From: an uncultured bacterium
GTDB lineage: Bacteria; Krumholzibacteriota; Krumholzibacteriia; LZORAL124-64-63
Direction: 5' to 3'
Assembly (NCBI GenBank): GCA_903847545.1
Contig: CAINDZ010000243.1
Span: 1-8,423 of the forward strand
Length of the DNA: 8,423 bases
Below the pieces are notes generated by a model. It ran no database searches. It was not told where the DNA came from and saw only the letters and a list, made by a program, of their open reading frames with translations. Positions 1 through 6,965 of this stretch are shown in pieces (positions within the stretch are counted from its first letter, which is position 1; every line of letters begins with the position of its first letter). The position numbers and the translations under genes are program-made.

Positions 1-6
1 CCAACC

Positions 7-12
7 GGAGGT
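7..12 (+). promoter_or_regulatory. Shine-Dalgarno site of the monoheme cytochrome
   Basis: GGAGGT sits five bases upstream of the ATG at 18. It fixes the start of the first gene. The promoter itself is not in the window, because only 17 bases precede the start codon, so the operon may begin further upstream. Confidence 0.75.
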
Positions 13-17
13 GCCCC

Positions 18-422
18 ATGCGCCGCAATCCGAACCGCGCCCTGTTCGGCGGGCTCATCCTGCTCGCGACACTGTCCGCCCTCACGTTCACGCTCGTCCA
101 GGCCGCCGAAGACGGCGCAACCGCCGCCCCGGCGGAAAAGGCGCGGCAGCTCGACGGCAAGGACCTCTTCAAGACCAGCTGCAAGGTCTGCCACGGCCCG
201 AAAGCCGCCGCCGGAACCTACACGCCGATGTCGCTCATCTCCGAGCAGTGGGTCGACTTCTTCGACGGCACCTACGCCGAGACGCATGCCAAGGTCGCGG
301 CTCCCGACACCACCGCCGGCAAGACCGTCACCGAGTCCATCGACAAGGACGCGCTCGAGGCGATTCGCAAGTTCTGCGTCGACCACGCCGCGGACAGCGA
401 GCAGCCCATGACCTGCGGTTGA
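18..422 (+). CDS. Exported monoheme c-type cytochrome (134 aa)
   Basis: Small electron-transfer protein exported to the periplasm. Residues 1-30 form a signal peptide (basic RRNPNR start, hydrophobic core about 8-27, likely cleavage near VQA-A). The only heme-binding motif is CKVCH at residues 55-59. Met71 (in TPMS) and Met131 (in QPMTCG) are both candidates for the distal iron ligand. I cannot tell which is used. Two further cysteines, C120 and C133, lie outside the heme motif in a C-terminal stretch and could form a disulfide. The start is supported by GGAGGT at 7-12, five bases before the ATG. It is the first visible gene of a same-strand run with a porin-like protein (62-bp gap) and an octaheme cytochrome. 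It could shuttle electrons between the inner membrane and the octaheme protein, but that is inferred from context. The class (single-heme exported cytochrome c) is secure; the specific family is not identified. Confidence 0.9.
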   Translation: MRRNPNRALFGGLILLATLSALTFTLVQAAEDGATAAPAEKARQLDGKDLFKTSCKVCHGPKAAAGTYTPMSLISEQWVDFFDGTYAETHAKVAAPDTTAGKTVTESIDKDALEAIRKFCVDHAADSEQPMTCG

Positions 423-484
423 GCCTTGTCGCTCCATCGATCGAGGCAGGACCGGAACCGGACCCACACCCAACGGAGGCATCC

Positions 485-2137
485 ATGAACCGCAGGCTCG
501 TCACCATGGCCGCCGCACTGCTGGCCGTCACGTTCGCCGCCGGCGCCGCGCTGGCCGAGAAGACCGTCGAGGAGCGCATCAAGGCGCTCGAGAAGAAGAT
601 CCAGACGCTGCAGGTCAACGACGTCAAGGACCACCTGCAGTGGGGCGGCGACCTGCGCGTCGAGGCCCACTCCCTGACCGGCGAGATTCCCGACTACGTC
701 GACGGCATGCGCATGCAGGCGCTCTTCTTCGGCACGATGTTCTACATGGACCCGAATTTCGGGGCCGGCGCGCCCATCACGTCGACGGCCGACATCGACA
801 ACCACATCGCCGCGAACTATGCGAACTTCCAGCTCTTCCAGGGCATGACCACGTTCGCGGACGTGAAGGCCTGGGTGCAGGGCGCGATGGCCGACCCCGT
901 CATGGGCCCGGCCATGATGCAGATGATGCAGATGTACGCGGCCGACGCCTACCGCGCCGGCTTCAAGACCGACAACGACATCCTGTACACCACGCGCCTG
1001 CGCCTGAACTTCGACGCCGACGTCGCGGACAATGTCAGCTTCACGGGTCGCATGTCCATGTACAAGCCCTGGGGCGCCTCGACGCAGACCGGCATGTTCA
1101 ACGGGCAGGCCTCGACCCTGAACACCGACGCGAACTGGCCGGGGGTGCCCGGCGACGCGACGCTGAAGGTCGACCGCGCCTACTTCACCTGGAACAACCT
1201 GGGCGGCAAGCCCGTGTACCTGAGCCTCGGGCGGCGCCCGAGCACCGAGGGCCCGCCGCTGCACCTGCGCCACGACGAGATGCGCGCCGGCACGCCGATG
1301 GGCACGATCATCGACTTCCAGTTCGACGGCGCCACGCTGGGCTGGCACGCCGCCGAGAACTCGACCGTGCGCGCCTGCTACGGCCTCGGCTACGAGTCGC
1401 AGTACGGACAGGGCCTGGTCGACGCCGAGACCGCGCTCAAGGACGCCCAGTTCTTCGGCTTCAACATCGACGCCTGGGACACCCCGAAGATGCAGATCCA
1501 GACCACCCTGGCGCGCGCGTTCGACATCACCGACGGCTTCGACGGCCAGATCATCCTGCCGAACAACCCGGTCAGCGGCCAGCCGATGCCCGGCCCGATC
1601 GTCACCCGCTTCAGCCCCTCGGCTAACCTGGGCGACTTCGACATCGCCTCGGTGCTGCTGTCGCGCACCGACGGGCAGGTCGACTGGTTCGCGACCGGCA
1701 GCTGGTGCAAGAGCCGTCCCGAGGACGTCACCGGCCCGTTCGGCGGCCTGCTCTGCGACCCGTACGACACCCCCGAGTCGCAGACCGGCTCGATGTACTA
1801 CCTCGGCGCCCGCTACAACCTGAAGAACGGCAAGACCAAGCTGGGCCTCGAGTGGAATCACGGCTCGCAGTACTGGTTCAACTTCACGCCGGCGCAGGAC
1901 GACATCCTCGGCGCCAAGACCGGCACGCGCGGCAGCGTGACCGAGGCGTACGTCACGCACCGCATCGCCCCCAAGTTCGTCGCGAAGCTGGCCTGGATCG
2001 GCTACGACTACGACTACACCGGCAGCAACTGGCATGTCGGCGCCCCCAAGGAGCTGGGCTCGACGCCCGTCATGCAGGGCTTCCCCACCTGGGAGAAGGC
2101 CGGCAAGGTGTCGCTCAGCTTCGCGGCCCGTTTCTAG
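485..2137 (+). CDS. DUF3373-like porin-type outer-membrane beta-barrel protein (550 aa)
   Basis: Probable outer-membrane channel or scaffold for the neighbouring cytochromes. Residues 1-24 are a signal peptide (cleavage near ALA-EK). Residues 25-45 form a short charged coiled coil (KALEKKIQTL), common at the N-terminus of porin-like proteins. The rest has alternating beta-strand patterns rich in aromatics and Gly, and the chain ends LSFAARF with terminal Phe, the usual outer-membrane assembly signal. A segment near residues 238-265 containing LSLGRRPSTEGPP resembles, from memory, the DUF3373 family, whose members are about this long and often sit near multiheme cytochromes. Seven Met fall in residues 135-150. 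Cysteines 298, 408 and 424 are unusual for a porin. The ATG at 485 follows GGAGG at 475-479. The frame is open back to 11, but that extension overlaps the cytochrome gene and would bury the signal peptide. The barrel assignment is strong; the family name is moderate and the function unknown. Confidence 0.82.
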   Translation: MNRRLVTMAAALLAVTFAAGAALAEKTVEERIKALEKKIQTLQVNDVKDHLQWGGDLRVEAHSLTGEIPDYVDGMRMQALFFGTMFYMDPNFGAGAPITSTADIDNHIAANYANFQLFQGMTTFADVKAWVQGAMADPVMGPAMMQMMQMYAADAYRAGFKTDNDILYTTRLRLNFDADVADNVSFTGRMSMYKPWGASTQTGMFNGQASTLNTDANWPGVPGDATLKVDRAYFTWNNLGGKPVYLSLGRRPSTEGPPLHLRHDEMRAGTPMGTIIDFQFDGATLGWHAAENSTVRACYGLGYESQYGQGLVDAETALKDAQFFGFNIDAWDTPKMQIQTTLARAFDITDGFDGQIILPNNPVSGQPMPGPIVTRFSPSANLGDFDIASVLLSRTDGQVDWFATGSWCKSRPEDVTGPFGGLLCDPYDTPESQTGSMYYLGARYNLKNGKTKLGLEWNHGSQYWFNFTPAQDDILGAKTGTRGSVTEAYVTHRIAPKFVAKLAWIGYDYDYTGSNWHVGAPKELGSTPVMQGFPTWEKAGKVSLSFAARF

Positions 2138-2141
2138 GAGG
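2136..2141 (+). promoter_or_regulatory. Shine-Dalgarno site overlapping the porin stop codon
   Basis: AGGAGG begins inside the TAG stop codon of the porin-like gene (2135-2137) and lies five bases before the ATG at 2147. This nine-base spacing and shared sequence suggest that the two proteins are translated from one message in coordinated amounts. Confidence 0.75.
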
Positions 2142-2146
2142 CGGAC

Positions 2147-3553
2147 ATGAAGCGCACCGCGATCATCCTGTCGATGCTGCTCGCCGCGGCGCTGCCTGCC
2201 GTGGGCGCCGCGGCCGAGCAGCGCACGTGGACGCACCAGGACGGGTACTTCGAGCACTACGAGGGGACCAGGACCTGCCTGCAGTGCCACGAGGAGGAAG
2301 CGACCAACTTCTTCCACTCGCAGCACTACCAGTGGCAGGGCGAGACGCCCCAACTGGTGAACGCCCAGGGCCGCCGCCTGGGCAAGCTGAACACGATGAA
2401 CGACTTCTGCACGAACCCGCTGGCCAGCTGGATCGGCAACGCGACGAACAGTGACGGCAAGGTCATTGCACAGGGGTGTTCGAAGTGCCACGCCGGGCTC
2501 GGCGCCAAGCCGAGCCCCGAGTTGTCGCGTGCACAGCTCGAGAACATCGACTGCCTGATCTGCCACGCTTCCGGCTACAGGCGGGACCTGTACCAGGACG
2601 AGGCCGGCGCCTGGTCGTGGAAGCCGATCCTGTGGGAGAACCAGGTCGGCCTGGACTCGGTGGCCAAGCGCATCTCGCTCCCCGAGCGCACGATGTGTCT
2701 GCGTTGCCACGCCGGCGCCGGTGGCGGGCCGAACTTCAAGCGCGGCGACATCGAGTACGAGCTGGCCGACTGCGCACCGGCGTTCGACGTCCACATGGCA
2801 ACCGCCGGCAACAACCTGCAGTGCATCGCTTGCCACCAGGGCGACGACCACCGCGTGCGCGGCCGCGGCGCCGACCTGGCCGGCACCGACAGCCCGGGCA
2901 ACCAGCTGTCGTGCGAGAGCTGCCACGACGCCAAGCCGCACAAGGTGGCGATCCTCGACCACCACACCGATCGCGTCAATTGCACCGTCTGCCACATCCC
3001 CGCCTTCGCGCGCAAGGATGCGACGGACATGGACCGGGACTGGTCGACGCCGATGAGGCACGAGGTCGCCAACAAGTGGTCGGCGACGATCACGATGGGC
3101 CACGACGTGCCGCCGGTGTACGCCTGGTTCAACGGCAAGACGCGCATCACGCTGATGGGCGAAGCGGTCAAGCCGGATGCCGACGGCGTCGTGACGCTCA
3201 TGCGGCCGGAGGGCAGCCGCAAGGACAAGTCGGCGAAGATCCACGCCTTCAAGCTGCACACGGCCAAGGTGCCCATCATGGAGGATCGCGGCTGGCTGAT
3301 CCCGCTGTCGGTGGACGAGTTCTTCATCGACGGCGACCTGAACCGGGCCGTTGTCGACGGCGCGAAGGCCGCCTACGGCGTCGACGATCCCGCCTACAAG
3401 TGGATCCCGGTCCGCAGGTACATGGGCATCTTCCACGAGGTGCAACCGGCGGCCAACGCGCTGCAATGCCTGGACTGCCACCGCGAGGGCGGGCGCATGG
3501 ACTGGAAGGCGCTCGGGTACGCGGGCGACCCGATGCTCGCGGCGATCCGCTAG
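2147..3553 (+). CDS. Octaheme c-type cytochrome, tetrathionate reductase (OTR)-like family (468 aa)
   Basis: Exported multiheme redox protein with a signal peptide at residues 1-23 (cleavage near AAA-EQ) and no lipobox, so soluble periplasmic or secreted. Eight CxxCH motifs start at C44, C111, C136, C184, C226, C256, C279 and C441. The first seven are clustered; the eighth follows a heme-free stretch of about 158 residues and is followed by GRMDWKALGYAGDP. This order, with CHAG and DCLICH segments, YAWFNG in the long insert and the C-terminal GxxDWxxLGYxGDP, matches my recollection of the OTR family. Shewanella OTR reduces tetrathionate, nitrite and hydroxylamine in vitro. Fourteen histidines outside the motifs are available as second ligands. 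K121, six residues after the second heme His, is a candidate lysine heme ligand. Heme count is certain, family membership likely. The physiological substrate is unknown; a purely electron-conducting role with the upstream barrel protein is the main alternative. Confidence 0.87.
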   Translation: MKRTAIILSMLLAAALPAVGAAAEQRTWTHQDGYFEHYEGTRTCLQCHEEEATNFFHSQHYQWQGETPQLVNAQGRRLGKLNTMNDFCTNPLASWIGNATNSDGKVIAQGCSKCHAGLGAKPSPELSRAQLENIDCLICHASGYRRDLYQDEAGAWSWKPILWENQVGLDSVAKRISLPERTMCLRCHAGAGGGPNFKRGDIEYELADCAPAFDVHMATAGNNLQCIACHQGDDHRVRGRGADLAGTDSPGNQLSCESCHDAKPHKVAILDHHTDRVNCTVCHIPAFARKDATDMDRDWSTPMRHEVANKWSATITMGHDVPPVYAWFNGKTRITLMGEAVKPDADGVVTLMRPEGSRKDKSAKIHAFKLHTAKVPIMEDRGWLIPLSVDEFFIDGDLNRAVVDGAKAAYGVDDPAYKWIPVRRYMGIFHEVQPAANALQCLDCHREGGRMDWKALGYAGDPMLAAIR

Positions 3554-3574
3554 GCGCCGACGCGGGATTACACA

Positions 3575-3610
3575 AGGCGGCCGGGGCTCGCGAGCCCCGG
3601 CCGCTTCCTT
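3575..3610. terminator. Strong GC-rich hairpin between convergent genes
   Basis: Bases 3577-3590 and 3591-3604 are perfect inverted repeats of 14 bp with no spacer, extended by a G-U and an A-U pair on the outside. TTCCTT follows on the + strand. The hairpin lies 23 bp after the octaheme cytochrome stop and 28 bp beyond the stop of the convergent transporter gene, so it probably terminates both units. The T-tract is short and interrupted. Because the repeat is a continuous palindrome, the RNA loop must open a few central bases. Confidence 0.75.
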
Positions 3611-3632
3611 ACAGGCGCCATCCGGGCGTTCC

Positions 3633-4523
3633 CTATCCGGTCATCGACCATGGGCGAAGCACCAGAAGGACGCCGGCGAGCGCCAGGCCCACGGCCAGCG
3701 CCGTGCGCCGCGTGAACCTCTCGCCCAGCATCAGCGTCGCCAGGATGAGCACGTAGATGGTGCTCGTCTGGTTGAGGATGGCCGCGCGCGCAACGGCGGT
3801 GTACTTCATGCCGGCCAGCCACAGCATCAGCGCCAGGTACGACCCGAAGACCGTGCCCGGGATGGCGTGCTTCCACCCCGGCCCGGGGCGCAGGGCCGCC
3901 AGGCGCGCCTGCCGGCCCGGCAGGAACACCGCGCACGGCAGCAGCACCGCCAGCGCGCCCACCTGCCGCACGGTCGTCGCCCAGACCACGTTCGCGTCGG
4001 CCAGTACCGGCTTGGCGAGCACGACGCCGACGGCCAGCGAGGCCATCGAGGCCACGCCCAGCAGAACGCCGGTGACCATGGTGCGGCGCGTGGCGCCACG
4101 TGGCGGGTCCATGCGGGTGGCGACCACGACCGAGCCGATCACCAGCACCATGCCGGCCACCTGCCAGCCGTCTACGCGCTCGCCCAGGTAGGCCATCGCG
4201 GCCAGGGACGTGAACGGCAGGTAGAGCGTGTCCACGACCGCGTTGATGCCCGCGCCCACGCGGTTGAGCGCGGCATGGAACAGCGTGTCGCTCAGGGCGA
4301 TCGCGATGATGCCGCTGGCCGCCAGTTGCAGGTAGTCCGAAAGCGGGGCCTGCCCGACCAGCGGCACGCGCATCACGAGCAGCGTCACCAGGAACAGGCC
4401 GGTGGAGAACGCCACGCGGAACAGGTTGAGCGCCAGGGGCGGCATCGACTCGCCGGAACGGCGGAACAGCACCACCGCGAAGGCCCAGACCAGGGCGCAG
4501 CTGAGGGCGAAGAACTCCCCCAT
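3633..4523 (-). CDS. EamA/DMT-superfamily transporter (296 aa)
   Basis: Inner-membrane protein of the drug/metabolite transporter superfamily, typically exporters of amino acids or other metabolites. The substrate cannot be read from sequence. It has two EamA repeats, about residues 3-137 and 149-290, giving about ten hydrophobic segments. Each repeat carries the family signature before its last helix: AYLGER at 111-116 and LMLGER at 264-269. The length is typical. The ATG at 4523-4521 overlaps the TGA of the upstream kinase gene by one base (TGATG) and has no good Shine-Dalgarno of its own, suggesting translational coupling. The frame is open further upstream to 4832, but that part runs opposite the kinase frame and lacks membrane character. 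The gene ends with TAG at 3635-3633, just before a shared hairpin. Coupling to a sensor kinase suggests, but does not show, a link between sensing and transport. Confidence 0.9.
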   Translation of the reverse strand: MGEFFALSCALVWAFAVVLFRRSGESMPPLALNLFRVAFSTGLFLVTLLVMRVPLVGQAPLSDYLQLAASGIIAIALSDTLFHAALNRVGAGINAVVDTLYLPFTSLAAMAYLGERVDGWQVAGMVLVIGSVVVATRMDPPRGATRRTMVTGVLLGVASMASLAVGVVLAKPVLADANVVWATTVRQVGALAVLLPCAVFLPGRQARLAALRPGPGWKHAIPGTVFGSYLALMLWLAGMKYTAVARAAILNQTSTIYVLILATLMLGERFTRRTALAVGLALAGVLLVLRPWSMTG

Positions 4524-6055
4524 CAGGCGTCGGGCGCCGGAAGGTCGGCGCCGGGCAGGGGGATCGCGAACTCGACGCGGCAGCCGGCGCCCGGCCGGCT
4601 GTGCAGGCGGAAGCTGCCGCCGGCCGCGCGCAGGCGCTCGCGAATGCTGAACAGGCCGAAGCCCACCGGGGGCTCGCTGCCGCCGCCAGCCGTGGCCTCG
4701 GGATCGGCTTCCACGCCGCGGCCGTTGTCCGCGACGGAGACCACCAGACGGCCGTTCTCGCCGAGCATGGCGATGCGCACCGCCGTGGCCCCGGCATGCT
4801 TCGCCACGTTCGCCAGGAGCTCGCGCACGCACTGGTAGGCCAGGGCCCTGCCGTCCTCGCCGGGGTCCAGTTGCTCGCCGCCGTCCTCACAGAACAGCGT
4901 GCACTCGATCCCGGTCCGCTCGCCCCACTGCCGCGCCAGCCAGGACAGCGCGGCCTCCAGGCCCGTCTCGTGCAGGATGGGCGGGTAGAGCTCGAAGGAC
5001 AGGCTGCGCGCCTCGCGCATCGAGTCGTCGAGGATGCCGATGGCCTCGTCCACGATCTGCCCGAGGTCACCCACCTTTTCCGGGTAGCGCAGGAGCGTCA
5101 CCTTCGCACGCGCCGCGAACAACTGCTGCGCCAGGCTGTCGTGGATCGCCACCGCCAGCTGCCGCCGCTCGCGCTCCTCGACCACCGCCAGCTGGGCGCT
5201 GAGGGCCCGCAACCGGTCCTGGTATTCCAGCAGTCGCCGCTCGGCATCCTTCTGCTCGGTGATGTCGCGGACGACCGAGAAGACCAGGCGGCGGTCCGGC
5301 AGCGGGAACGAGGACCACGACAGCCACCGGTGCGTGCCATCGCGGCAGCGGAAGCGGGTGGCCAGCTCGGCCACGGAATGGTCCTCGGCGAGGGCGCGAA
5401 AGGCGGCCTTCATCAGGTCCTGGTCGCCGGGGTGGATGAACTCGATGATGGGGCTGCCCATGAGGTCGTCGCGCGACCAGCCCAGCACACGGACCCAGGC
5501 GGGGTTGACCTGCTGCAGGAACCCGTCGAAGCCGCCCACCGCCAGCAGGTCCATCGACACGTTGAACAGGCGGTCGCGCTCCTCTTCGGCCTCGACCCGC
5601 GCAGTCACGTCGGCCCATGTGCCGCTCACCCGGACCGGGGTGCCGTCCTCGGCGCGCTCGATGGCGGCGCGAACGGCCAGCCAGGCGTGGCGCCCCTGCT
5701 TGCCGATCAACTTGAACTCGGCGGCAAAAGCCGGTGCCTGGCTGAGAATTGCGGATTGGAGCCTTTCGCGGAGGCTATCCCGGTCCTGCGGCGCCACATG
5801 ACGGAGCGCGTCGGCAACGGTCAGGCCGAACTCGGCCCGAGTGTACCCCGTCAGGGCCAGGACACCGGCCGGCATCTCCAGGCGATCACTGGCGGGGTGC
5901 CACTGCCACAGTTCCTCGAGCAGGGCGGCCGGAAGTGCGGCCAGGGTGTCGCCGGGGTCGGTCACGGGGGAACGCGGAGCACGGGCGCTTTCGGCCTGGG
6001 GGTCGGACCGCGCCGGCCGGCCGGGAGGATTCCGGTCCGCAGGTTTCTTCGCCAT
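4523..6055 (-). CDS. Soluble PAS-PAS sensor histidine kinase, HisKA_3/NarL-partner type (510 aa)
   Basis: Sensor kinase expected to autophosphorylate on His and pass phosphate to a NarL/LuxR-type response regulator. Residues 1-40 are a low-complexity, Pro/Arg-rich leader. PAS domain 1 spans about 44-155 and PAS domain 2 about 160-270 (ending VVRDITEQKDAERR). A helix leads to the HisKA_3 dimerisation domain with AIHDSLAQQL; His305 is the likely phosphoacceptor. The ATPase domain has an N-box (E412 to H420, including N416), a G1 box DNGRG at 443-447 and a G2 box GFGLFS at 465-470. No transmembrane helix or signal peptide is present, so it should sense a cytoplasmic cue, such as redox, gas or a small molecule bound to PAS. 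I cannot identify the ligand. The ATG at 6055 follows an AGGGAAGG-like site nine bases away. The open frame extends to 6367, but that part overlaps the VTT gene. No response regulator lies nearby in the window. Confidence 0.9.
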   Translation of the reverse strand: MAKKPADRNPPGRPARSDPQAESARAPRSPVTDPGDTLAALPAALLEELWQWHPASDRLEMPAGVLALTGYTRAEFGLTVADALRHVAPQDRDSLRERLQSAILSQAPAFAAEFKLIGKQGRHAWLAVRAAIERAEDGTPVRVSGTWADVTARVEAEEERDRLFNVSMDLLAVGGFDGFLQQVNPAWVRVLGWSRDDLMGSPIIEFIHPGDQDLMKAAFRALAEDHSVAELATRFRCRDGTHRWLSWSSFPLPDRRLVFSVVRDITEQKDAERRLLEYQDRLRALSAQLAVVEERERRQLAVAIHDSLAQQLFAARAKVTLLRYPEKVGDLGQIVDEAIGILDDSMREARSLSFELYPPILHETGLEAALSWLARQWGERTGIECTLFCEDGGEQLDPGEDGRALAYQCVRELLANVAKHAGATAVRIAMLGENGRLVVSVADNGRGVEADPEATAGGGSEPPVGFGLFSIRERLRAAGGSFRLHSRPGAGCRVEFAIPLPGADLPAPDA

Positions 6056-6159
6056 GCTACGCGGCCTTCCCTCTCGTCGGCGACCGACGGCCAGTGCTGC
6101 GAAACCGTGATGCGGCGGGGCCGGCGACCCGCCTCCATGTGCCCCGTCCTGGCAGAGCG
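6056..6159. other. Short intergenic gap between VTT gene and kinase gene
   Basis: This 104-bp gap holds the kinase ribosome-binding region (revcomp of 6065-6073). I see no clear hairpin terminator with a T-tract and no good promoter. Readthrough from the VTT gene into the kinase is therefore plausible. Confidence 0.4.
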
Positions 6160-6861
6160 TCAGGCATCGGGCCCCGCGGCCGACCCCGATTCCCCGGTCA
6201 GGCGCGCCAAGGTTCGCCCCACGCGGATCCCGAGCACCAGCAGGGCCGCCACCCCGACCGCGAGCACGACCCAGCGCACCGCGCTGCCCTCGCCCGGGCC
6301 ATGCGGTCCGCCCCCGGCGAGCGAGCCCAGCCACACATAGGCCAGGAGTCCGGGCACGCCGCCGCACAGGCCTTTTGCATAAACCCCCAGAGGGGCCCCG
6401 CCGGCGGCAAGAGTGTAGCTAACCAGGGCGTAGTTCAAGGGAGAAAGGCGGGCCAGCAGGTGCAGGCGGACCGGCCCCGTCGCCGCGGCCGCTCCCAGGG
6501 CCTTCAGGCGCGGCCGCCCCTCGCCCAGGCGTGCCAACCGGGGCTTCAGCCAGCGGCGACCGAGGCCGTACATGACCAGCCCGGAACCGCACAGGCCGGT
6601 CGTGGCGAGGGCGGCTCCCCACCACGGCCCGAAGATCGCGCCGGCGAGCAGGCCGAGCGCCGCCGCCGGGAATCCGCACGGCACCAGCGCCATCCAGACC
6701 AGCAGGTAGGCCGCGGGTGCCCACGCGCCGAGCCCCGCCAGGCGTGCCTGCCAGGTGTGCCACTGCGGTCCCGCGACCTGGGCCGCGGCCACGAGCAGCG
6801 CCAGCGCCAGGACGGGCCCCGCCAGCGATCGCCAGGCGACAGTACGCCCCTCAACGGCCAC
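6160..6861 (-). CDS. TVP38/TMEM64 (VTT/DedA-like) family membrane protein (233 aa)
   Basis: Polytopic inner-membrane protein of the VTT-domain family. Relatives include DedA and TMEM41B/TMEM64 proteins, linked to lipid scrambling or undecaprenyl-phosphate recycling; its own substrate is unknown. The first hydrophobic helix is about residues 14-30. The VTT core runs about 50-180 with two re-entrant-type motifs: GFPAAALGLLAGAIFGP at 63-79 and RLSPLNYALVSYTLAAGG at 138-155. A last helix lies at about 196-212. I chose the GTG at 6861, preceded by AAAGGGG, which gives a normal family length. The frame is open to a GTG at 6939, but that codon lies inside the loop of the tRNA-Ala terminator and would add a polar, Arg-rich leader. 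It ends with TGA 104 bp before the kinase start, so co-transcription is possible but not shown. I see no convincing promoter of its own. Confidence 0.85.
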   Translation of the reverse strand: MAVEGRTVAWRSLAGPVLALALLVAAAQVAGPQWHTWQARLAGLGAWAPAAYLLVWMALVPCGFPAAALGLLAGAIFGPWWGAALATTGLCGSGLVMYGLGRRWLKPRLARLGEGRPRLKALGAAAATGPVRLHLLARLSPLNYALVSYTLAAGGAPLGVYAKGLCGGVPGLLAYVWLGSLAGGGPHGPGEGSAVRWVVLAVGVAALLVLGIRVGRTLARLTGESGSAAGPDA

Positions 6862-6914
6862 GTTGCCCCTTTCGCGTCCCGGCAGGACATCCCCGCAGGA
6901 TTCGCGGGCGCGCC

Positions 6915-6947
6915 AAAAGAAAACGACCCGCGTCACCACAGGTCGTT
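6915..6947 (-). terminator. Intrinsic terminator of tRNA-Ala
   Basis: On the - strand, AACGACC (6947-6941) pairs perfectly with GGTCGTT (6928-6922) around a 12-base loop, and the T-rich run TTTTCTTTT (6923-6915) follows. It starts 19 bases after the tRNA 3' end. This is the best-formed Rho-independent terminator in the window. It argues that the VTT gene downstream is not simply part of the tRNA transcript, and against a VTT start at 6939. Confidence 0.88.
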
Positions 6948-6965
6948 AACTTACTTTATCTTAGG

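Noticed and set aside
11..484. N-terminal extension of the porin-like frame
   Set aside because: It overlaps the monoheme cytochrome in another frame, is Arg/Pro-rich, and would place the signal peptide internally. A good Shine-Dalgarno precedes the ATG at 485.
423..484. Possible regulatory palindrome (TCGATCGA region) between the first two genes
   Set aside because: The self-complementary core is short, lacks a stem-loop with a T-tract, and lies in an otherwise ordinary 62-bp operon gap.
272..3481. A very long open frame (about 1,069 codons) on the - strand opposite the cytochrome operon
   Set aside because: It runs antisense to two genes with signal peptides, heme motifs and a barrel terminus. 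Its translation is a low-complexity mix of Arg, Val, Leu, His and Gly with no domain, as expected from GC-rich codon bias in the opposite frame.
6056..6367. Upstream extension of the histidine kinase frame
   Set aside because: It overlaps the end of the VTT gene in another frame, has no recognisable domain, and a ribosome site supports the start at 6055.
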